64,000 nt of DNA from Saccharospirillum sp. (GTDB lineage Bacteria; Pseudomonadota; Gammaproteobacteria; Pseudomonadales; Natronospirillaceae), in the NCBI GenBank assembly GCA_018402545.1, contig JAGYIL010000001.1, positions 1,612,001 to 1,676,000 of the forward strand, read 5' to 3'. A program made the position numbers and the translations under genes. Within the stretch, counting starts at the first letter, position 1. The number at the start of each line of letters is the position of its first letter. Shown in pieces: positions 35,028 to 43,451 of this stretch. Below the pieces are notes generated by a model. It ran no database searches, had not been told where the DNA came from, and saw only the letters and a list, made by a program, of their open reading frames with translations.

Positions 35028-36584
35028 GTGAAACGCGTCGTCCAATCCCTGCTTTTCGGACTGGTTGTACTGACCAGCAGTCCACTATGGGCCGAAACGC
35101 CCCCCAACGTCCTGATTGTCGGTCAGATTGCCGAGCCACAATCTCTGGACCCTCACGCGGTTACCGCGGTTAACGATTTCCGTATTCTGGTGAATGTCTA
35201 TGACGGGCTGGTGCGCTATGCCGACGGCACCCTGAACGTAGAGCCTTCGCTGGCAACAGACTGGACCATCAGTGACGATGGTCTGGAATACACCTTCAAT
35301 CTGCGCGAAGACGTGTCATTTCACGATGGCTCGCCCTTCAATGCCGAAGCCGTGGTGTTCAATTTCGAACGCATGCTGAACGAAGACCACCCTTATTACG
35401 ACACCGGCCCCTTCCCGCTGGCGTTCTATTTCGGTCAGGTGGATACCGTTGAAGCCGTGAGTGAGTATCAGGTCAAATTTACGCTGACTGAGCCTTTTGC
35501 CCCGTTTTTATCGAATCTGGCGTATCCCACCGGTCTGATCATTTCTCCGCAAGCGGTGCGTGAACATGGTGAAGAAGTCGGGCGTAACCCGTCTGGTACG
35601 GGAGCCTTTCAGTTTGAAGAATGGCAGGCCAATCAGCGCGTGGTGGTCACCCGCAATCCGGATTACTGGGACGGCGCGCCCTCACTGGAAGCCGTGGTCT
35701 TTCGGCCCATTACCGATGCCAATACCCGGGTGGCGGAAATGCTCTCCGGTGGTATCGATCTGATGGTTGAAGTACCGCCCGATAACGTATCGACCTTTGT
35801 CGACGACGGCTCATTTGAGCTGTACGAACAGGCTGGTCCGCACCTGTGGTTTCTGATTCTCAACATGAAGGAAGCGCCTTTTAATAATAAGGCGATGCGC
35901 CAGGCAGTGAACTACGCCATCGACAAGGAATCGCTGGTGAACGATATTCTACAGGGCACGGCCACGGTCGCCACCGGCCCAACACCGCCGGCCTTTGGCT
36001 GGGCGTACAACGATGATCTGGAGCCGTACCCCTACGATCCGGACCGCGCTCGCGAACTGATCGCCGAAGCCGGTGGTGAGGGCGCCGAAATAACCTTCTA
36101 TGTCACCGAAGGCGGCTCGGGCATGCTTGACCCCATTTCCATGGGCACCGCCATTCAGGCCGATCTGGCTGCCGTAGGCCTGAATGTCAGCATCGAAACC
36201 TATGAGTGGAATACCTTCCTCGGCGAAGTAAACCCGGGGCTGGAAGGCAAGGCGGACATGGCCGAAATGGCCTGGATGACCAATGACCCGGACACTCTGC
36301 CGTTCCTGGCATTGCGCACTGAGGCGTTCCCTGAAAACGGCGGTTTCAACTCCGGTTACTACAGCAACCCTGAAGTGGATGAACTGCTGAATCAGGCTCG
36401 TACCAGCACTGATCAGGACGAACGTGCGCGTCTGTACCGGGAAATGCAGGCCATCGTTTATGACGATGCACCCTGGGCTTTCATCGCCAACTGGCAGCAA
36501 AACGCAGTGGCGACCGACGCGGTCGAGAACTTCAAGTTACAGCCCTCCTTTCTGTTGCAATTACAGAATGTGAGCAAGCCGTAA
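35028..36584 (+). CDS. Dipeptide/oligopeptide ABC transporter substrate-binding protein
   Basis: A 518-residue SBP_bac_5-family lipidless binding protein with a signal peptide (KRVVQSLLFGLVVLTSSPLW, cleaved near AETPP). The family stretch DPHAVTAVNDFRILVNVYDG is present near the start, and DISFHDG-like NLREDVSFHDGSPFNAEAV follows. The start is GTG at 35028 after GAGAGG. Binding proteins of this class take up peptides, but also glutathione, nickel or opines. It is the first gene of a five-gene run, with a palindromic element lying between it and the permease gene. Divergence from three amide hydrolase genes argues for a peptide-like ligand. Confidence 0.93.
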   Translation: MKRVVQSLLFGLVVLTSSPLWAETPPNVLIVGQIAEPQSLDPHAVTAVNDFRILVNVYDGLVRYADGTLNVEPSLATDWTISDDGLEYTFNLREDVSFHDGSPFNAEAVVFNFERMLNEDHPYYDTGPFPLAFYFGQVDTVEAVSEYQVKFTLTEPFAPFLSNLAYPTGLIISPQAVREHGEEVGRNPSGTGAFQFEEWQANQRVVVTRNPDYWDGAPSLEAVVFRPITDANTRVAEMLSGGIDLMVEVPPDNVSTFVDDGSFELYEQAGPHLWFLILNMKEAPFNNKAMRQAVNYAIDKESLVNDILQGTATVATGPTPPAFGWAYNDDLEPYPYDPDRARELIAEAGGEGAEITFYVTEGGSGMLDPISMGTAIQADLAAVGLNVSIETYEWNTFLGEVNPGLEGKADMAEMAWMTNDPDTLPFLALRTEAFPENGGFNSGYYSNPEVDELLNQARTSTDQDERARLYREMQAIVYDDAPWAFIANWQQNAVATDAVENFKLQPSFLLQLQNVSKP

Positions 36585-36704
36585 TTGAGCTGAGGTCGGC
36601 CCCGGTGCCGACCAAACCCTGTCGGCCGGTGCCATGAAGTGAAGCACTGGCCGGGGGCTTCTATCACCAATTCAGCTTCGGAGTTGACTGGGTGGCTTTG
36701 GTCC

Positions 36705-36819
36705 GCGTCGGCATACCGGTTATGCCTCTGCAGGGTCGGCGTAAATCCATCCATGGAGCCTAGACCGCAGCATCCATGCTGCGGACTACCCTTGCAGAGG
36801 CATAACCGGCATCCGACGC
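36705..36819. repeat. Palindromic intergenic element, copy E (inside an operon)
   Basis: Arms at 36705-36735 and 36789-36819 include ACCGGTTATGCCTCTGCA and its complement. The centre carries TCCATGGAGCCTAGACCG and the inner palindrome of copy B. It lies in the 284-base gap between the binding-protein and first permease genes of the peptide transporter, so the transcript would cross it. Confidence 0.88.
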
Positions 36820-36868
36820 TCGCTTCGTGCGTCCTCCGAAACTTGAGTTACAGCAGGCAGGGTGAATC

Positions 36869-37828
36869 ATGCGCAGTCCTATCTGGCCTTATATAGGCAA
36901 ACGACTGGTAATGACCTTACCGGTACTGTTGGGCCTGACTCTTATTGTCTTTTTTATCATGGCGCTGATTCCGGGTGATCCTGCGACCGCCATTCTGGGG
37001 TCCTACGCCACGCCCGAAAACGTAGCCCGGCTCAATGCCCAATTGGGTTTGGATAAGCCCCTGGTCAGTCAGTATTTCACCTGGCTGGGCAATCTGTTGC
37101 AGGGCGATCTTGGGCGTTCCTTTAACCAGAACCGTGAGGTACTGGACATTGTGAACGAGCGGTTTGGAGCCACGTTAATTCTGGCCGGTACGGCGTTGGT
37201 GTTGTGTTCGATCATGGGGTTACTGGTCGGCATTATTTCAGCGGTCAAACAGTACGGGTTCGCCGATAAAGTGCTGACGCTGATTGTACTGATTGGCATT
37301 TCCACGCCCGCTTTCTGGCTGGGCCTGCTGATGATCATGGTCTTTGCCGTTGAGTTTCGCGTGTTGCCGGCCAGTGGCATGTACGCCGTTTATGGTGGGG
37401 GCGACTTGCCCGATCTGATCCGGCATCTGATTCTTCCCGCCGGTACGCTGGCCTTTATCGCCACCGGCGTCATCGCCCGGCTGACGCGTGCCAGCATGCT
37501 CGAAGTGCTGCGGCAGGATTACATTCGCACCGCCCGCGCCAAAGGCCTCGCCGAGCGACGGGTGATTTACCGGCATGCGTTCAAGGCAGCTCTGGTGAGC
37601 ATTGTTCCTGTAATCGGTATTCAGGCCGGCTTTGTACTGGGTGGTGCGGTGTACATCGAAACGGTATTCCAGTGGCCAGGCATTGGCAGCATGCTGGTGA
37701 CCGCGATCTCCACGCGAGACTTGCTGTTGGTTCAGGGCGGCGTGCTGGTTGTAGCGGCGGCCTACGTGTTTTTTAACCTGCTGGCCGATGTGGTACAGGT
37801 GCTGCTCGACCCGAGGGTCACCTCATGA
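36869..37828 (+). CDS. Peptide ABC transporter permease (DppB type)
   Basis: A 319-residue inner-membrane protein with about six helices. It begins with a DppB-like RLVMTLPVLLGLTLIVFFIM and has the cytoplasmic EAA-type loop RQDYIRTARAKGLAERRVI, which contacts the ATPase. It ends inside the start of the next gene (ATGA overlap at 37825). It forms the channel with the permease half of the following fusion protein. Confidence 0.94.
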   Translation: MRSPIWPYIGKRLVMTLPVLLGLTLIVFFIMALIPGDPATAILGSYATPENVARLNAQLGLDKPLVSQYFTWLGNLLQGDLGRSFNQNREVLDIVNERFGATLILAGTALVLCSIMGLLVGIISAVKQYGFADKVLTLIVLIGISTPAFWLGLLMIMVFAVEFRVLPASGMYAVYGGGDLPDLIRHLILPAGTLAFIATGVIARLTRASMLEVLRQDYIRTARAKGLAERRVIYRHAFKAALVSIVPVIGIQAGFVLGGAVYIETVFQWPGIGSMLVTAISTRDLLLVQGGVLVVAAAYVFFNLLADVVQVLLDPRVTS

Positions 37829-39747
37829 CCATTGCTGATATACCAACTGCACCCATCGTTAAAAAATCCGGCCGGGCAGGGCCCTTCAAGCTGCTGATGC
37901 GTAATCAGCTGGCGGGTTTTGGGCTGGTTATTCTGGCCATTATTTTGGCGTTGGTGGTGGTAACGCCCTGGCTGCCTTTGACCGACCCGGACGTCACCAA
38001 TCCGTCGCAGCGTTTGCTGCCACCCTTTACGCCCGGTAACTGGTTGGGGACAGACCAGCTTGGCCGCGACATGCTGTCGCGGTTGCTCTGGGGGACGCGT
38101 GTGTCATTGGCCGTCGGTATCGTCGCGACGCTGGTGGCGGCCACGCTGGGTTCCACCATTGGGTTGCTGGCCGGGTACTTTGGCGGCCGGGTCGATGGCA
38201 CGCTGATGCGCGGCATCGATATGCTGATGGCGTTTCCCTACATTCTCCTGGCTCTGGCCATTGTCGCGGTGCTGGGGCCCGGCTTGTTGAATGCGCTGTA
38301 CGCCATTGCCATTGTGAATATTCCTTTCTTTGCCAGAAATGTCCGCGGCGTGGTGGTGACGTTGCGCAACCGGGAGTTCGTGGATGCGGCCCGGTTGTCG
38401 GGCAAGGGCGATGCGCTCATTGTGCTGACCGAGGTGTTGCCCAATGTGTTGCCGGTGATTGTAATCACCATGTCGACCACCGTCGGCTGGATGATTCTGG
38501 AAACCGCCGGTCTGTCGTTTCTGGGGTTGGGCGCGCAGCCGCCCACTGCGGATCTGGGTTCCATTCTCGGCGAAGGCCGACGGCTGATCATCAACGCCCC
38601 TCATGTGGCGACCTTGCCCGGTCTGGTTATTTTTATACTGGTGATGAGCATTAACCTGCTCGGTGACGGCGTGCGCGATGCGCTCGACCCGCGCTTGAAA
38701 GCCGGCGCGCTGATGCGCCCGGCGGCCAGAACCCGGGTTGCCAGTGCTGCCAAAACAGCACCGGCACAGGCGCAACAGGGGCTACTGGATGTGGTTGAAT
38801 TGCGTACCGAGTTTCACATTGGTTCCGAAGTGCACCGGGCGGTCAACGGGCCCAGTTTTTCCATCGCGCCCGGCGAGTGCCTGGGTATCATCGGTGAATC
38901 GGGTTCTGGCAAGTCGGTCACGGCGATGTCGTTACTGGGGCTGGTGGCCTCGCCGCCGGGCACCATCATGGATGGTCAGGTGAATTATCGGGATGAAAAC
39001 TTGCTGGCGGTTGACGATAACCGGTTGCGCACGCTGCGAGGCGGTGAACTGGCCTATATTTTTCAGGACCCGCTGTCGACCCTGCACCCCCTGTTTTCAA
39101 TTGGTGATCAGTTGGTGGAAGCACTGAGAGCGCATCAGCCGTTGAGCTATCAGGCTGCCTGGCAAAAAGCCGTGGCCCTGCTTGAACAGGTGCGCATACC
39201 CAATGCGAAGGCAAGAGCGAAGGTCTACCCGCATCAGCTGTCGGGCGGTATGCGTCAGAGGGTTAGCATTGCCATGGCACTGGCTAACGAACCGCAACTG
39301 ATCATTGCCGACGAACCGACCACCGCACTGGATGTGACCGTTCAGGCACAGGTGCTGAAACTCCTGAATCAGCTTCGGCACGAACAAAACTCGAGCCTGA
39401 TGTTCATTACTCATGACTTTGGCGTCGTGGCGGAACTCTGCGACCGGGTTGCGGTGATGTATGCCGGTGAGCTGGTCGAGGTGGGCCCGGTCGCCGAGGT
39501 GCTGGCCCGGCCTGTACATCCCTATACCCGGCGACTGATCGCCTGTGTTCCTGATGTGAACCGGGTTTCAGACCGGCTGACGGAGATTCCCGGCCTGCCG
39601 CCCAAGGTGAATGACTTGCCGGTCGGCTGCAAGTTTGCCGATCGCTGCGATCAGGTGACCGACGCCTGTCGGGCCGCCCCGGTCGAACTGGAAACGCTGA
39701 CCGACAGCCGGCAGGCACGCTGCATCTTTGCGCGGGAGGTTTTATGA
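37825..39747 (+). CDS. Fused peptide ABC transporter permease-ATPase (DppC-DppD type)
   Basis: A 640-residue fusion. Residues 1 to about 295 are a DppC-type permease, with the N-terminal membrane segment GFGLVILAIILALVVVTPWL and the EAA loop NREFVDAARLSGKGDALIV. After an Ala/Arg-rich linker, residues from about 315 are a DppD-type ATPase: Walker A GESGSGKSVTAMS, signature LSGGMRQRVSIAMA, Walker B IIADEPTTALDV, and the C-terminal oligopeptide-ATPase domain with Cys residues around DRCDQVTDAC. There is no frameshift or stop at the junction. It overlaps both neighbours by 4 bases. Fusion of these two subunits is known but uncommon. Confidence 0.93.
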   Translation: MTIADIPTAPIVKKSGRAGPFKLLMRNQLAGFGLVILAIILALVVVTPWLPLTDPDVTNPSQRLLPPFTPGNWLGTDQLGRDMLSRLLWGTRVSLAVGIVATLVAATLGSTIGLLAGYFGGRVDGTLMRGIDMLMAFPYILLALAIVAVLGPGLLNALYAIAIVNIPFFARNVRGVVVTLRNREFVDAARLSGKGDALIVLTEVLPNVLPVIVITMSTTVGWMILETAGLSFLGLGAQPPTADLGSILGEGRRLIINAPHVATLPGLVIFILVMSINLLGDGVRDALDPRLKAGALMRPAARTRVASAAKTAPAQAQQGLLDVVELRTEFHIGSEVHRAVNGPSFSIAPGECLGIIGESGSGKSVTAMSLLGLVASPPGTIMDGQVNYRDENLLAVDDNRLRTLRGGELAYIFQDPLSTLHPLFSIGDQLVEALRAHQPLSYQAAWQKAVALLEQVRIPNAKARAKVYPHQLSGGMRQRVSIAMALANEPQLIIADEPTTALDVTVQAQVLKLLNQLRHEQNSSLMFITHDFGVVAELCDRVAVMYAGELVEVGPVAEVLARPVHPYTRRLIACVPDVNRVSDRLTEIPGLPPKVNDLPVGCKFADRCDQVTDACRAAPVELETLTDSRQARCIFAREVL

Positions 39748-40742
39748 CAACGCAAACCAAACTGGAAGTCAGTGATCTGGTCAAACACTTTGGCGGCGGG
39801 CTGACGCTGTTGCGCAAGCGCCGGCCATCAGTGCAGGCGGTTCGGGGTATTACGCTGAAGGTGGTTGCCGGTGAAATTTTGGGCGTGGTAGGCGAATCCG
39901 GGTGTGGCAAATCCACACTGGCCAAAATGCTGGTCGGGCTCGACCAGCCCAGCGAAGGCACTATTCAACTGGATGGCAAAGACCTGGTGGGCGCCAACGG
40001 CAAGGTGAACCTTAAACAGCACGCACGCCGGGTCCAATATATTTTTCAGGATCCGATCTCCTCGTTGAACCCGCGTAAAACCATTCGCGAGATCCTGTCG
40101 GCACCGCTGATCTATTTGCAGGGTCTGTCGGCAGAGCAACGCCAAAAACGCCTGGATGAACTGATGACGCAAGTGAATCTGCGTCCTGAATTTCTGGAGC
40201 GCTACCCCCATGAGTTTTCCGGCGGTCAGGCTCAGCGCATTGGTGTGGCCCGGGCACTGGCGGCCGAGGCGGAGGTGCTGATACTGGATGAGCCGGTATC
40301 GGCACTGGATGTATCGGTTCAGGCGCAAGTGCTGAACCTGTTCAAGGATTTGCGCGAATCGCTGCAATTGACCTACGTATTTATCAGTCATGACCTGGGC
40401 GTGGTGCGCAATTTCTGCGACCGGGTGGCGGTCATGTATTTGGGCCGGGTGGTCGAAGAAGGGCCGGTCGAGGCTATTTTCAGTCAGCCACGCCACCCCT
40501 ACACCCAGCGGTTGCTCGACAGTGTTCCCGGACAATCGGTGCGTAAGTTGCCGGCCGAGGATGATGCCGTCGAATTACCCGACCCGATGCACCCGCCGGC
40601 GGGCTGTGCTTTCGCGGCACGTTGCCCGGTGGCGACGGCCGAATGCCGGCAGTCTGATCCCGAGCTGGATGCCCTGGCGACCGGTCATCGGGTGGCGTGT
40701 TATCATCCGTTGTCTCCTCCGGATGCGACGACTAATGACTAA
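39744..40742 (+). CDS. Peptide ABC transporter ATP-binding protein (DppF type)
   Basis: A 332-residue ATPase. Walker A is GESGCGKSTLAKMLVG, the signature is FSGGQAQRIGVARAL and Walker B is LILDEPVSALDVSVQ. The C-terminal oligopeptide-transporter domain has the usual cysteine-containing stretch CAFAARCPVATAECRQ. It pairs with the ATPase half of the preceding fusion. It overlaps the fusion gene by 4 bases and the following regulator by 8 bases, so the operon is tightly coupled. Confidence 0.94.
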   Translation: MTTQTKLEVSDLVKHFGGGLTLLRKRRPSVQAVRGITLKVVAGEILGVVGESGCGKSTLAKMLVGLDQPSEGTIQLDGKDLVGANGKVNLKQHARRVQYIFQDPISSLNPRKTIREILSAPLIYLQGLSAEQRQKRLDELMTQVNLRPEFLERYPHEFSGGQAQRIGVARALAAEAEVLILDEPVSALDVSVQAQVLNLFKDLRESLQLTYVFISHDLGVVRNFCDRVAVMYLGRVVEEGPVEAIFSQPRHPYTQRLLDSVPGQSVRKLPAEDDAVELPDPMHPPAGCAFAARCPVATAECRQSDPELDALATGHRVACYHPLSPPDATTND

Positions 40743-41475
40743 ACGTTCTGACCAAGTGGCCGACGCGCTCAAAGGGTTGATCGCGGAACACCGTCTTAAG
40801 CCGGGCGACCGGCTGCCGCAGGAAAAAGACTTGATGGTGCAATTCGCTGCCAGCAAAGGCACCGTGCGTGAAGCGCTGAAAGCACTCGATACCCAGGGCC
40901 TGATCATCACCCGAACCGGTCCTGGTGGCGGCGCTTTTGTTGCCGATGTTCCGCCCGATCGTGCGATGTCGCTGCTCGCCAATTATTTCTACTTCAAAGA
41001 CATCACCATTCACGATATCTACCAATTACGCGTTCACCTGGAACCGGAACTCGCGGCTTCAGTCTGTGGCCGCTTGTCGAATGAAGACTTTCAGCGGCTG
41101 CAGAACACCATGACCATCTACGATGCACCGCCAAAAAACCAGCAGGAAGAACACTCACAGCGCCTGGCTGAATTGAGCTTTCATGAAGTGCTGGTCGATT
41201 TATGCCCCAACCCCATTCTGAGTTTTACCTGTCATTTTTTGTTGGGACTGCTGAAGAACCTGCGCCTGTGCCACGACATTTATGACCTGCCCAACCCGGA
41301 ACTCTGGGAAACCGGCCGGCACTTCCAGATGCAGTTGTTGGGCGCTCTTAAGCGTAAAGACGAAGAAGAGGTCAGACGCGTAATGCGTGCGCATATGATC
41401 AGAGCGGAAAGCCTGATGCAGGCTCAGGAAACCATCGTGCTGGATGAGTTTTTGCCGTCGAAACGACTGCCTTGA
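40735..41475 (+). CDS. GntR-family transcriptional regulator, FCD (FadR-like) type
   Basis: A 246-residue regulator. The N-terminal winged helix includes LKPGDRLPQEKDLMVQFAAS and GTVREALKALDTQGLI. The C-terminal FCD helical domain has potential metal-binding histidines in SFHEVLVDL and MRAHMIRAESL. The ATG at 40735 overlaps the ATPase stop by 8 bases; a longer frame upstream merely reads across the ATPase gene. Being the last gene of the transporter operon, it probably controls that operon and the divergent hydrolase operon through the paired TTTAT-N4-ATAAA sites. The effector may be the transported compound or a breakdown product. Confidence 0.92.
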   Translation: MTKRSDQVADALKGLIAEHRLKPGDRLPQEKDLMVQFAASKGTVREALKALDTQGLIITRTGPGGGAFVADVPPDRAMSLLANYFYFKDITIHDIYQLRVHLEPELAASVCGRLSNEDFQRLQNTMTIYDAPPKNQQEEHSQRLAELSFHEVLVDLCPNPILSFTCHFLLGLLKNLRLCHDIYDLPNPELWETGRHFQMQLLGALKRKDEEEVRRVMRAHMIRAESLMQAQETIVLDEFLPSKRLP

Positions 41476-41482
41476 TGGACCA

Positions 41483-43357
41483 CTAGCTGCTCTTCAACAA
41501 CACAGCCAATTGTTCAAATGGCATAGGTCGGTGCAGCAGGTAGCCCTGTAAATAGGCGCAGCCCTGTGCCTGGAGCCAGTCTGCCTGGGTCACTGTCTCT
41601 ACGCCTTCAGCGACCACCGACATACCCAACCCTCGTGCCAAGCCAAGTATCGACAGAGTGATGGCTTTATCGTCCTGTTTGTCGGGTAGGCCCGAAACGA
41701 AGGAACGATCAATCTTCAGATGGGTAAAGGGAAGGTGTTTGAGTCGAGACAGCGATGAGTACCCGGTTCCGAAATCGTCAATCGATAGACTGGCTCCCAT
41801 TTCAACCAGGGTGGTCAGATTGTCGAGAAGGGACCTGGTATCACTCTCAATGGCGTCTTCGGTGACTTCAAAATCCAGCGTCGAGGCGGGCAGCTGGGCG
41901 CGTTGCAACTGGTTACGCACAGACCCGGCGAACTCCGGATCGAGCAATTGTTCGGCTGACAAATTCAAACTGATGCCGGGAATCGATATACCCTGGTCAC
42001 GCAGTTTCAGTACGTCTTCCAGCACGGTTTCCAGCATGGCCTGACCCAGTTCCTTCATCAGGTTGGCAGAGCGTACCAGGTTCAGAAAACCATCGGGGCT
42101 GATCAGTCCGCGTTCCGGGTGTTGCCAGCGTACCAGAGCTTCAACACTGACGATCTTCTGACTAAACGCATCGACGATCGGCTGGTAATAGGCCACCAGT
42201 TCGCGCGAGGCGATGGCGTGGCGCATTTCAGCTTCGGCCTGGAATTGCTGACGGGCTTGAATGGACAGATCGGCATTGAAAAACCGGGCCTGACCGCGCC
42301 CGCATTCCTTGGCCTGGTACATGGCCGCCTCCGCTTGTTTGAGCAAGCTCTGAGGGTCTTTGCTATCGGCCGGGTAGAGACTGACGCCAATGGAGACGGT
42401 GGTCGCGACATCGACTTCCGTCATCGACAAGGGTTGGGACAACAACGTCTGAATCTGGTCTGCCACCTGACGCAGCGCCTCCGGTTCCGTTGTGTGGCGC
42501 AGCAGCAGTAGGAATTCGTCTCCACCACAGCGGGCAACCTTTTCCTTGCCACTGATGCGCAGAGACTGAAGCCGGCTGGCCGTTTCCTGGATCAGGTGAT
42601 TGCCAATGGTCTCGCCCATGCCGTCGTTGATGCTTTTTATTCGGTCGATGTCGATCCAGAATACGGCCATTGACGGCGTGTTCTTTTCAGTCTTGCACAG
42701 ATACTCCAGATGCTTGCGAAAGGCGCGCAGATTAGGCAGGCCCGTCAGTTCATCGTAGTGGCTGATAAAATCGAGGGCTTGCTGGGAGGCATGCCAGGCC
42801 TCGTAGGAGTTGATCAGGCTAATGGTGTCGGCAACCACCGTAACGATTGAAATTTCGGGCAGTGTCCAGGCGCGATGACTGGTCGCTTCCAGACAAATAA
42901 CGCCGCTGAGATTGCTGCCATCGAATACCGGTGCATCCAGAATGGATTTAATGCCCAGCGGTTGCAGATAGGAATTGTTGAATTGCCGGGTTCGGGGGTC
43001 GGTGGGTGCATGGCGGGCGTCGATGACTTCCGCGGTCAGCATGGCCTCGAAATAAAGAGGGTTTTGTTCGCGGCTCAGGGTGGTGTCGTCGGTAAAGATG
43101 CCGTCGCTGAGCGTGTTCAGACACTCCAGATTAATGGCGTCGCCGCTGTCAGTCAGTTTCCACACACTAACGCGTTCTACGCGCAGCAGACGGCCACAAA
43201 GATCCAGCAGTGCCGACATCTTTTCAATTCTGGAGCTCTGGATGAACGCGGAGTCATGGCTAAGTGACATCAGAGCTCGGTGGTATTCAATGAACTCTTC
43301 ATTTTGATTCATTGCGGAAACAGTACTGCCCGGGTCCGTCGTGTAGGGGGGTATCAT
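41483..43357 (-). CDS. GAF-GGDEF-EAL cyclic-di-GMP signalling protein
   Basis: A 624-residue cytoplasmic protein with a GAF-like N-terminal domain (about 20-195), a GGDEF domain (about 210-370) and an EAL domain (about 380-620). Unlike the protein at 2825, the GGDEF signature is intact (GGDEF at 278-282), so it may both make and break c-di-GMP. EAL residues are at 406-408, and DDFGTG, KIDRSF, AEGVET and QGYLLHRP follow. The start is ambiguous: ATG at 43357 or at 43312 (MNQNEEF). The gene is convergent with the GntR gene, 7 bases apart. The two GGDEF-EAL proteins share their architecture and length. Confidence 0.93.
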   Translation of the reverse strand: MIPPYTTDPGSTVSAMNQNEEFIEYHRALMSLSHDSAFIQSSRIEKMSALLDLCGRLLRVERVSVWKLTDSGDAINLECLNTLSDGIFTDDTTLSREQNPLYFEAMLTAEVIDARHAPTDPRTRQFNNSYLQPLGIKSILDAPVFDGSNLSGVICLEATSHRAWTLPEISIVTVVADTISLINSYEAWHASQQALDFISHYDELTGLPNLRAFRKHLEYLCKTEKNTPSMAVFWIDIDRIKSINDGMGETIGNHLIQETASRLQSLRISGKEKVARCGGDEFLLLLRHTTEPEALRQVADQIQTLLSQPLSMTEVDVATTVSIGVSLYPADSKDPQSLLKQAEAAMYQAKECGRGQARFFNADLSIQARQQFQAEAEMRHAIASRELVAYYQPIVDAFSQKIVSVEALVRWQHPERGLISPDGFLNLVRSANLMKELGQAMLETVLEDVLKLRDQGISIPGISLNLSAEQLLDPEFAGSVRNQLQRAQLPASTLDFEVTEDAIESDTRSLLDNLTTLVEMGASLSIDDFGTGYSSLSRLKHLPFTHLKIDRSFVSGLPDKQDDKAITLSILGLARGLGMSVVAEGVETVTQADWLQAQGCAYLQGYLLHRPMPFEQLAVLLKSS

Positions 43358-43451
43358 CCGGATACGCCCCGGTCACGGGGTTTGAACCAACAGCGGTACA
43401 ACCGGTACTGCTGCCTGCAGGAGGCCAGAGAATAAGCGCCCTGTAAAACGG

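Noticed and set aside
38104-38775. Minus-strand frame of 223 residues rich in His, Gln and Arg
   Set aside because: It is antisense to the permease half of the DppC-DppD fusion; the composition is typical of a shadow frame.
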